A stretch of 32,953 nucleotides of DNA from an uncultured Nocardiopsis sp. (lineage in GTDB: Bacteria > Actinomycetota > Actinomycetes > Streptosporangiales > Streptosporangiaceae): assembly GCA_937957845.1 (NCBI GenBank), contig CALGOD010000459.1, forward strand, positions 1-32,953. Direction: 5' to 3'. The notes under the pieces were generated by a model. It had not been told where the DNA came from. It made no database searches and saw only the letters and a list, made by a program, of their open reading frames with translations. A program made the position numbers and the translations under genes. Shown piece by piece: positions 24,807 through 30,846 of the stretch (the stretch's first letter is position 1; each line of letters opens with the position of its first letter).

Positions 24807-25235
24807 CTACGCGACCGGGTTGGCGATACGGACGACCACACGGCCGTCAGAGGTGTGCCCGACCACGTGACCGAAGCGCGCGTCACCGGCACCGGTGACC
24901 AGCACGTTCCGTCCATCGGGGCCGGTGCCCTCGCTAATACCCACGGCGGTGCCGTGGGTCAGCGCGTCGCCGCCGTCGATCTCGAAGGCGAACGCACCCT
25001 TGAGAGCGACACTGGCGAAGCCAGCCTCGTTCCCACCGGTGGAGGCGGGCACGGTGTTCCACGCCGGGTCGCCCATCGCGCGCCGGATCGGAGTGGAGGT
25101 GTAGCTGTTGTCGCCCTCGGACGTCTGGGCGACACCGACCAGCTCGCCCACCAGCACGGGGTCACCGGACAGGGTGCCCTCCGGAACCGGCAGGGAGAGG
25201 TAGTCGGCTTCCTTGAAGATCTCGTTGGTGGCCAT
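24807..25235 (-). CDS. Capsid decoration protein (DUF2190-like)
   Basis: This 142-residue beta-rich protein contains DYLSLPVPEGTLSGDPVLVG, a central VALKGAFAFEIDGG and VGHTSDGRVVVRIANPV at the end, the pattern of DUF2190-type head proteins that bind the outside of the shell. It lies between protease-scaffold and capsid genes, as is common. Its ATG is 3 nt after the previous stop without a strong ribosome site, suggesting coupled translation. Confidence 0.75.
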   Translation of the reverse strand: MATNEIFKEADYLSLPVPEGTLSGDPVLVGELVGVAQTSEGDNSYTSTPIRRAMGDPAWNTVPASTGGNEAGFASVALKGAFAFEIDGGDALTHGTAVGISEGTGPDGRNVLVTGAGDARFGHVVGHTSDGRVVVRIANPVA

Positions 25236-25238
25236 CTG

Positions 25239-26189
25239 CTACCAGCCCATCTGCGCGAAGGCGTTCTTGTAGGCGTCCCGGCCGCCCGCAGCCGCCTCAC
25301 GGACGGTGCCGGTGCCAGTGCCGGTGTTGGTGTCGTGGCCCTTGCCCTCGGGCTTGACCGACTCCTGCACCTGCTTGAAGTACTCGACCTCGGCGGTCAC
25401 GGCCGCGTCGAAGTCGTCGCCGGGCTTGTACGCCTCGGCCAGACGCTTCCGGCTCACGGCCGGGAGGTTGGTGGCGTCCAGCTTCTCGATGAGCTGCGCA
25501 GCGGTGAGGGTGTTGGCCTCCTCCACCTTCTGCTCGTGCTCGGCCGCCTTCTGCTCCAGCCGGTCGAAGCGCTCGGACAGCGCGGTGATCGACTCGAACA
25601 GCTTGGCCAGGCCCTGCTTGTCCTTCTCGGTGAGCTGGGCGAACAGCTCGCGCTGCCCGGTACCCGACTCCGTGCCCTTGCGGGCGTTCTCGGCCATACT
25701 GACCAACTTCCCTCCTGCACCCGCATGGGTGACGATATCGACCGACAGGCCCTCGACCAGTTCGGTCACGATCAGTTCCCCCGTGGCCGGACTCTCATCG
25801 GTGATACCGATGGCCCGGATGGACATCCCGGCGGTCTCCGCGTAGAACTCGACGTCCTCTCGCACAGACTCACGGAACTTGACCTTGGCGTACAGGCCCT
25901 TCCCCTCGACGGGGTCGTCCTCGTACTGCGCTGCCTCGGTCATGGCACCGACCAGATCCTTGACGGATCGTTCCGGCCGCTGACAGTCCTCTTCCCACGT
26001 GGGGTGATCGAGGTAGATGTGGGTCCCGGCCGGGAACGCCGTGGCACCATCGCGCTCCAGCACGGAGGCGGGGTAGTACCCGGACGAGCCGTGCACGTCC
26101 CCCTCGATGAGCTTGATCCGCCAGATGCCCTTGCTCTCGGTGGCCTTGGCCTTGGCGGTCGCCTCATAGAGTACGGCCTGCTGTCCCAT
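25239..26189 (-). CDS. Prohead protease fused to scaffold
   Basis: The 316-residue protein combines a protease-like N-terminus with a scaffold-like C-terminus. Residues 1-165 contain GTHIYLDHPTWEE, the segment VEFYAETAGMSIRAIG and EGLSVDIVTHAGAGGKLV, typical of phage maturation proteases of the head gene cluster. Residues about 180-250 are strongly charged coiled coil (ESITALSERFDRLEQKAAEH), expected for a scaffold, and the C-terminus is a Gly/Thr linker with a short helix. ATG 26189 has an excellent AGGAGGAGGTGAC site. I cannot point to every catalytic residue. Confidence 0.8.
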   Translation of the reverse strand: MGQQAVLYEATAKAKATESKGIWRIKLIEGDVHGSSGYYPASVLERDGATAFPAGTHIYLDHPTWEEDCQRPERSVKDLVGAMTEAAQYEDDPVEGKGLYAKVKFRESVREDVEFYAETAGMSIRAIGITDESPATGELIVTELVEGLSVDIVTHAGAGGKLVSMAENARKGTESGTGQRELFAQLTEKDKQGLAKLFESITALSERFDRLEQKAAEHEQKVEEANTLTAAQLIEKLDATNLPAVSRKRLAEAYKPGDDFDAAVTAEVEYFKQVQESVKPEGKGHDTNTGTGTGTVREAAAGGRDAYKNAFAQMGW

Positions 26190-26209
26190 GTCACCTCCTC
26201 CTCGCGCGT

Positions 26210-26239
26210 ATGGTACTCGACATCAATAGCGTAACGTAA
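26210..26239 (-). promoter_or_regulatory. Candidate promoter for the capsid-tail operon
   Basis: On the minus strand TTACGT (26239-26234) and TACCAT (26215-26210) are 18 nt apart, a fair match to -35 and -10 elements. They lie just upstream of the protease-scaffold ribosome site, in an A/T-richer island between the portal terminator and the operon. This is a pattern match only. Confidence 0.35.
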
Positions 26240-26303
26240 CCGAGCAACGTAATGAAACGTTTCCCCCGCTACGAAACTCGGGTATCGTGTTCCTCGACAT
26301 CAA
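26216..26303. repeat. Direct repeats and ACGT-core sites in the portal-protease spacer
   Basis: CTCGACATCAA occurs at 26216-26226 and again at 26293-26303. Between the copies lie AACGTAA at 26233-26239 and 26246-26252 and the palindrome AAACGTTT at 26256-26263. No gene fits the 26190-26432 spacer, so these are likely regulatory (operator or promoter) elements. Confidence 0.5.
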
Positions 26304-26394
26304 ACCGATGAATCCCGCCCACGCGCACGCGAGGGCCGCGACTGAGGGTTTGGGCACGAGAGCGTCCGTGGGGCGGACTGATCAGCCTTGTGTT

Positions 26395-26430
26395 GAAGCC
26401 CGGGGAGTTGACTTGTCCTCCCCGGGCTTC
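26395..26430 (-). terminator. Terminator after the portal gene
   Basis: GAAGCCCGGGGAG (26395-26407) and CTCCCCGGGCTTC (26418-26430) form a perfect 13-bp stem with a 10-nt loop, two bases after the portal stop. There is no T-run after it on the minus strand, but stability and position fit termination, making the capsid operon dependent on its own promoter. Confidence 0.7.
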
Positions 26431-26432
26431 TG

Positions 26433-27893
26433 TCATGTCTCGTCCGTGTGCGCCTGGCCACCCTCGTCCCGCAGCTCGTGGTCGCCACGGCTCATCGGGT
26501 CCACCTGGGCAGGGGCCTCGTTCTGGCCCTGGAGCACCACCGGCAGCTCGTCCTCGGTGGGTGGTTCGACCGTGGTCGTCTCCAGCTTGACCGCCTTCAG
26601 GATCAGCTCGCGCCACTCCCGGGGGAAGAGCACACCCGTGCGACCGGCCATGTCGTACGCCTGCATCAGGCGGTGCAGCGGGTCCTCCGAGACCGGCGGC
26701 CAGTCCAGCTCGACCTCACCGACGCCCAAAGCCCTGAGCACACGCCGCAGTGCGTCGTCCATGAGCTGCTGACGCGCTTCCATCGCCGTGTTGGTCGGCG
26801 TGTCCAGCGTCTCGGCCGTGGCCCGGTTGCCCGAGCCCGGGTCCGAGGTCAGCATCGGCAGCGGGATCTCCAGTCCGGCGGCGATCATCGACGCCAGCGG
26901 CAGCCCGGCGCTGAAGTCCACAGGGCGCACAGTCTGGAGGGCCTGCACGTCCTGGTTGGCCCCGAGGCTGACGGCGGCTCCTACGTCCGCCACACGGCCC
27001 GTAGCCGGGTCGTGCGAGGGTGCCGTGGCCAGCTTGCTGGAGACGCGCTGCTGGCCCTTCTTCGTGGAGCTGGTGACCTTCCAGGCGAAGCGGGCATATG
27101 CCTTGGCCAGCGTCGCACAGTTCTCCAGGAACTCCTTGTACGCCTTGGACCAGAACACCACGGCGAAGACGTCGGGCACACCCCACGTCCAGCCGACCTG
27201 GCGGTTGAAGGCCACGTGCACGATGCGCTTGCTGGTGTCCACCTGGACCTGCCCGATGCGGGTGACGGGCGCGGTGTCCAGCTCGTCGGAGGGATACCAG
27301 ACCTCGACCTGCTCCTCGGCCGGGGCGGAGGTGTTGTAGTCCGAGAGGTTGGCCGCCCGGCGGGTGTACGTGCGCTTGTAGTACAGCGCCGTCTCGGTGT
27401 CGTCCACCGCCGTGACGACGCCGCTCATCTGGTAGAAGGGGATGCGCTGCACCGTGCGCCGGGCCGCGTCCACCAGGAAGATCAGGTTGCCGTCGCTGGC
27501 CGCCGTACGCTCCAGTTCGAGCTGGGCCAGCGTGGTGCCGAAGGTGCGGTTCACCGAGGGTGTGCGCCAGGCCGCATTGGGCTCACCGATCTTCACACCC
27601 TTGCCCCAGATGTAGGAAGTGCGCACAGCGATGCCACGCTTGACCAGGGGGTTGATGGTGACCAGCGCCCGGCAGGTTTCGGCCGCCCGCTTCAGCGTGT
27701 CGAGCGGCATCTCCTCTTCGGACTGGAGCGGCCCGAGCGGCTTCCATCCGATGTCGTCCACCGCCAGCACAAGCTGGGCCATGGACTCGGTCAGTTCCTC
27801 GTTGCGATGCTCCAGCTCCGCGATGACTTCCCGCACCTGCGGATCATCGAGCTGAGACAGGTCTCGACCACCTGTCATCACCTGCTCGCTCAT
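26433..27893 (-). CDS. Portal protein
   Basis: This 486-residue protein forms the dodecameric gate through which DNA enters the head. Typical portal features are the N-terminal helical part, NPLVKRGIAVRTSYIWGKGV (about 84-103), the central stem/wing region with SKAYKEFLENCATLAKAYAR and, near residue 348, SMIAAGLEIPLPMLTSDPG before a helix of NTAMEARQQLM type. The disordered acidic C-terminus ends GGQAHTDET. The frame is open to 28229, but that would run through the tRNA gene; ATG 27893 has GGGGAGGACC upstream and is chosen. Confidence 0.9.
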   Translation of the reverse strand: MSEQVMTGGRDLSQLDDPQVREVIAELEHRNEELTESMAQLVLAVDDIGWKPLGPLQSEEEMPLDTLKRAAETCRALVTINPLVKRGIAVRTSYIWGKGVKIGEPNAAWRTPSVNRTFGTTLAQLELERTAASDGNLIFLVDAARRTVQRIPFYQMSGVVTAVDDTETALYYKRTYTRRAANLSDYNTSAPAEEQVEVWYPSDELDTAPVTRIGQVQVDTSKRIVHVAFNRQVGWTWGVPDVFAVVFWSKAYKEFLENCATLAKAYARFAWKVTSSTKKGQQRVSSKLATAPSHDPATGRVADVGAAVSLGANQDVQALQTVRPVDFSAGLPLASMIAAGLEIPLPMLTSDPGSGNRATAETLDTPTNTAMEARQQLMDDALRRVLRALGVGEVELDWPPVSEDPLHRLMQAYDMAGRTGVLFPREWRELILKAVKLETTTVEPPTEDELPVVLQGQNEAPAQVDPMSRGDHELRDEGGQAHTDET

Positions 27894-27936
27894 GGTCCTC
27901 CCCTTCATCTGGTGAGGCCAGTGTAACGGCATGGGA

Positions 27937-27968
27937 AAGGCCCGGCAGTTACCAGGCTGCCGGGCCTT
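27937..27968 (-). terminator. Hairpin between tRNA and portal genes
   Basis: AAGGCCCGGCAG (27937-27948) and CTGCCGGGCCTT (27957-27968) form a perfect 12-bp stem with an 8-nt loop, followed on the minus strand by TTTCCC. It would end transcripts from the tRNA and Bro-N genes before the portal. Confidence 0.75.
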
Positions 27969-27990
27969 CTTCCCCCTCATCCGTAATGTG

Positions 27991-28063
27991 CCTGCCTGGC
28001 TGGACTTGAACCAACAACCTCCCGGTCCCAGACCGGGTGCTCTACCCATTGAGCTACACGCAG
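27991..28063 (-). tRNA. tRNA-Pro (anticodon TGG)
   Basis: The minus strand folds as a 73-nt cloverleaf: acceptor CTGCGTG/CAGGCAG with one G-G mismatch, D-stem GCTC/GAGC, anticodon stem CCCGG/CCGGG with loop TCTGGGA (anticodon TGG at 28030-28028), and T-stem GTTGG/CCAGC with loop TTCAAGT. The C1-G72 pair is typical of bacterial tRNA-Pro. Two oddities: position 33 is C instead of the near-universal U, and no CCA end is encoded. It would read CCA and possibly other proline codons. Confidence 0.8.
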
Positions 28064-28067
28064 TTGC

Positions 28068-28097
28068 GGGGCGGTACCTCCGGAGATGTACCGCCCC
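28068..28097 (-). terminator. Hairpin just upstream of the tRNA
   Basis: GGGGCGGTAC (28068-28077) and GTACCGCCCC (28088-28097) make a perfect 10-bp stem with a 10-nt loop. It follows the Bro-N gene and ends five bases before the tRNA 5' end. It has no T-run, so it may act as a terminator or as a structure guiding tRNA 5' processing. Confidence 0.5.
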
Positions 28098-28158
28098 CAG
28101 TGAGAAGTGAAGCAGAGGACCATGGGTGGTAGGAGATCCTTCGCTCGCAGAACTCACA

Positions 28159-28758
28159 TTACCTGGTGGTGGTCTTGGCCGCAACCTTGCGACGGTGAGC
28201 CGCCAGAGCCTCGAACGACGAGACAGCACTGATCCGTCCGTGCGGGTGCCTCACAGCCACGGAACCGTCCTGAATCAGCGTGATCTCTTCGATGTGATCC
28301 TCGTAGTCCATGGACTGCTCGACCAGCTCTTGACGCTGCCTGTCGATGATCCGGTCCTTTTCAGCAAGCTTGGCACTCGTCTGACGGCGGATCTCTTCTA
28401 CAGCGTCAATGCCGACCTCGTTGGCCCTACGGAGAGTAGGCAAGACCTCTTCGGTAACCCAGCGTCGGAACTTCTTTGCTTCGGGCTTAGTGCTGGCGAA
28501 GATCAAGTGGTACAGACCCGACTCGGAAACCACCAGCGCACGCCGCCTGACCTGCGAAGTACCCCTCTGAGGGGTAGGGAGTTCAACGACCTCCAGCCAG
28601 TACTCGTCGCGGTCCAAGATGCGCTGAGCCTTCTCCGCATCTCGGTAGCCGAGCGCCTGCGCAATGGGACTCAACATCAACACAGCGTTACCACGCTCGT
28701 CCGTACGAACCGTGTGCTGACCAAACTTGGTGTGGGTGAAGACCTGAACCTCAGACAT
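28159..28758 (-). CDS. Bro-N domain antirepressor-like protein
   Basis: The 199-residue protein has an N-terminal Bro-N domain (about 1-115): LMLSPIAQALGYRDAEKAQR, then VVSESGLYHLIFASTKPEAK and KFRRWVTEEVLPTLRR, the classical signature of phage antirepressors and related DNA-binding proteins. A coiled-coil stretch (about 118-160, EEIRRQTSAKLAEKDRIIDR) probably mediates oligomerisation, and the tail is basic. Such proteins counter repressors or switch phage gene expression. No matching repressor is visible in the window. GGAGGGTACCTC precedes ATG 28758. Confidence 0.8.
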   Translation of the reverse strand: MSEVQVFTHTKFGQHTVRTDERGNAVLMLSPIAQALGYRDAEKAQRILDRDEYWLEVVELPTPQRGTSQVRRRALVVSESGLYHLIFASTKPEAKKFRRWVTEEVLPTLRRANEVGIDAVEEIRRQTSAKLAEKDRIIDRQRQELVEQSMDYEDHIEEITLIQDGSVAVRHPHGRISAVSSFEALAAHRRKVAAKTTTR

Positions 28759-28801
28759 GAGGTACCCTCCTTGTAGGGAAACTAGGCAGTCCCCATGGTA
28801 T

Positions 28802-28830
28802 CAGGCCCGGTAGCTTCGGCTCCGGGCCTG
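28802..28830. terminator. Hairpin in the divergent spacer
   Basis: CAGGCCCGG (28802-28810) and CCGGGCCTG (28822-28830) form a 9-bp stem with an 11-nt loop. It lies between the divergent Bro-N and glycosyltransferase genes, where nothing needs terminating unless one promoter lies beyond it. It may be a leader structure or insulator. Confidence 0.45.
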
Positions 28831-28901
28831 TGCTATGTCCCCTGACCTGGGAAGAGCTCGCCTGGCGAGCGGGGAGATCAGCCCCTCGACACCACCCTGC
28901 G

Positions 28902-28917
28902 TGTAACATCAGTTACA
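28902..28917. promoter_or_regulatory. Operator-like palindrome over a leaderless start
   Basis: TGTAAC-ATCA-GTTACA is a perfect 6-bp inverted repeat whose last base is the A of the ATG at 28917. It contains TAACAT (28904-28909), a -10-like hexamer placed as expected for a leaderless transcript beginning at the ATG. No ribosome site precedes that ATG. No good -35 is visible. Confidence 0.45.
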
Positions 28918-29555
28918 TGAGCATCCCGAAGATTCTCCACGCCTTCTGGGGCGGCCCGCCGATGCCCGCGCACCTGCGCAGCTACCTCCGCAGGTGGGAG
29001 GACCTGCACCCGGACTGGGAGCTGAAGGTCTGGTCACCGGGCACGCTGCCCGAGCTGCGCAACCAGGACCTGTTCGACCAGCCCGAGAAGTACAGCCCGG
29101 CCTCGAACCCGTGGCAGTGGAAGTCGGACCTGGCCCGCTACGAGCTGCTGTGCGACCAAGGCGGCCTCTACATCGACTGCGACCTCGAACCGCTCAAGCG
29201 GATCGACCCGCTCCTGCGCGGATGCAACGCAGTCGTGGCCCGCGAAGACCGCACCTACATCAACAACGCCTTCCTCGGCACAGTGCCCCGTGGCCGCTAC
29301 ATCTCCGCCATCCTCGCCGGACTCCGCAGGTCCGTACTCGCACAGCCCCGAGCCCGCGTGAACCGCCAGATCGGAGCCCACTACATCACCCGAATCGCAC
29401 GCCGCGTTCCCGACGTGCGTATTCTCGACGCAGGACTCATCTACCCGCTGCACTGGTCCGAGCTGGACCAGCGCGACACCAAGCCGGTGGGCGAGGCGTA
29501 CACCAAACACCACTGGCAGAACCGCACTGACCTCATCGCGAAAGGCGAGCTGTGA
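28917..29555 (+). CDS. Glycosyltransferase, GT32-like (DXD sugar transferase)
   Basis: This 212-residue protein has the signature of the Gly_transf_sug/GT32 family: IPKILHAFWGGPPMP (3-17) at the N-terminus, then KSDLARYELLCDQGGLYIDC and the DXD motif D87-C-D89, which binds the metal and nucleotide sugar. The family moves sugars such as mannose or glucose to acceptors. ATG 28917 starts the conserved block directly; longer in-frame starts lack homology-like sequence. There is no Shine-Dalgarno site, so the message may be leaderless. It is the first gene of a three-gene cassette whose members overlap by 4 nt. Confidence 0.88.
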   Translation: MSIPKILHAFWGGPPMPAHLRSYLRRWEDLHPDWELKVWSPGTLPELRNQDLFDQPEKYSPASNPWQWKSDLARYELLCDQGGLYIDCDLEPLKRIDPLLRGCNAVVAREDRTYINNAFLGTVPRGRYISAILAGLRRSVLAQPRARVNRQIGAHYITRIARRVPDVRILDAGLIYPLHWSELDQRDTKPVGEAYTKHHWQNRTDLIAKGEL

Positions 29556-30163
29556 AGGATAAGCTGCGCGACCTGCGCACACTCACTCCGCTGGAGACGC
29601 TGGAGCCGCTGTACGAGCTGGCGGCCATGGTCCCCGAGGACGAAGCCATCATCGAGATCGGCACCTACCGGGGTGCGTCGGCCTGCTGGCTGGGGGCCGG
29701 AGCACGTGACGGGTTCGGTGCGCACGTCTACACCATCGACCCTCACGACCTGCCCGGCTACCGCACCACCACCGGCCGGGGCCGTGGCGGTCTGGACTTC
29801 ACCGACCCGAGCATCCGCGAGGACGCGGAGCGCCAGATCCGGGAGATGGGTCTGACCGAGCACGTCACGATGATCCAGGGCTTCTCCGTGGAGGTCGGCC
29901 AGCAGTGGCGCGGCCCCAAGGTCGGCCTGCTCTTCATCGACGGTGACCACCGCCAGGACGCTGTCCGCAAGGACTTCTCCGCCTGGGAGAAACACCTGTC
30001 CGAGGACGCGGTCATCGCCTTCGATGACCACAACGAGTCGCATCCGGGAGTTCCCGCCGCTGTCCAGGGGCTGGTCGACAAGGACGTGGTCTCCGAGCCC
30101 GTGCTGTTCGACCGCCTGGCCGTGTGCGGCTTCATCCCGTGGCGTGAGCGGGAGGTCCGATGA
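29552..30163 (+). CDS. Class I SAM-dependent methyltransferase
   Basis: The 203-residue protein has the SAM-binding glycine motif IEIGTYRGAS (34-43) and the motif LLFIDGDH (126-133), with DAVIAFDDH (152-160) after it. This is the pattern of Methyltransf_24/TylF-type methyltransferases, which often act on sugars or small molecules. It starts with GTG inside the stop of the first glycosyltransferase (GTGA) and ends in an ATGA overlap with the next gene, so the three are translated as a unit. A sugar O-methyltransferase role is inferred from context. Confidence 0.88.
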   Translation: MKDKLRDLRTLTPLETLEPLYELAAMVPEDEAIIEIGTYRGASACWLGAGARDGFGAHVYTIDPHDLPGYRTTTGRGRGGLDFTDPSIREDAERQIREMGLTEHVTMIQGFSVEVGQQWRGPKVGLLFIDGDHRQDAVRKDFSAWEKHLSEDAVIAFDDHNESHPGVPAAVQGLVDKDVVSEPVLFDRLAVCGFIPWREREVR

Positions 30164-30846
30164 AGCTCTCCGTCTCGATCATGGCCCACCGCCAGCGCCA
30201 GGCGGAGGCCGAAGAACTCCAGGGCTGGCTCGGCGGGGACACGCGCATCGCGTGGGACCCCCAGCCCAAGACGTCGCCAGACCCTCGCCAGCGATGGGTC
30301 ACCGGCCGTCTGGCCTGGGAGATGCACGACCCCACGGCCGACTGGCACATGGTCATCCAGGACGACGCCATTCCCGCTCAGGACCTCGTGGCCGGGCTGG
30401 AGAACGCGCTGAAGATCCTGGGGCCGGAAGGGCTGGTCGCTCCCTACAGCGGCACCGGCAAGCCCAACCAGTTCCACGTGAAACGCAACATCGCACACGC
30501 TGACGAGAAGGGCCACGCCTGGTGGTCCACGAAATCCCTGTGCTGGGGTGTGGCCATCGTCGCACCGGTGAAGACCATCAAGCCCATGCTGCGCTGGTGC
30601 TCGCTCACCCCGCGTGAACGTCTGAACTACGACATGCGCGTGGGGATGTACTACCGGGACGTGCTGAAGTGGCGAACCTGGTACACCAACCCCAGCCTGG
30701 TCGAGCACAGGGACGGCGACAGCCTCGTCGGCCACGGTACGACCAGCCCCGAAGGCAGGCGCGCTCACAACTTCCTGGCCGAGGGGTCGGCCGCCGACGT
30801 GGACTGGTCGCGCACCCCTCCCAAGGGGCTGATCGTGAAGTGGTGA
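30160..30846 (+). CDS. Putative glycosyltransferase
   Basis: The 228-residue protein begins KLSVSIMAHRQRQAEAEELQ and contains ADWHMVIQDDAIP (60-72), in which the two aspartates after Q67 act as a DXD-like metal-sugar site. Later WYTNPSLVEHRDGDSLVGHG (near 185-204) is a pattern shared by phage and bacterial glycosyltransferases of the GT2/GT25-like groups. It overlaps the methyltransferase by 4 nt. Its TGA is directly followed by the last codon of the convergent terminase gene with no spacer. The acceptor is unknown. Confidence 0.72.
   Translation: MKLSVSIMAHRQRQAEAEELQGWLGGDTRIAWDPQPKTSPDPRQRWVTGRLAWEMHDPTADWHMVIQDDAIPAQDLVAGLENALKILGPEGLVAPYSGTGKPNQFHVKRNIAHADEKGHAWWSTKSLCWGVAIVAPVKTIKPMLRWCSLTPRERLNYDMRVGMYYRDVLKWRTWYTNPSLVEHRDGDSLVGHGTTSPEGRRAHNFLAEGSAADVDWSRTPPKGLIVKW

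Noticed and set aside
26287..26430. Possible small plus-strand gene in the portal-protease spacer
   Set aside because: No ribosome site; the frame runs on as a shadow of the portal gene, and the product has no coherent features.
26448..27926. 492-codon plus-strand open frame
   Set aside because: It is antisense to the portal gene, with Arg/Val-rich low-complexity translation.
27894..28229. N-terminal extension of the portal frame
   Set aside because: It would be translated through a terminator hairpin and the tRNA; ATG 27893 has a good ribosome site.
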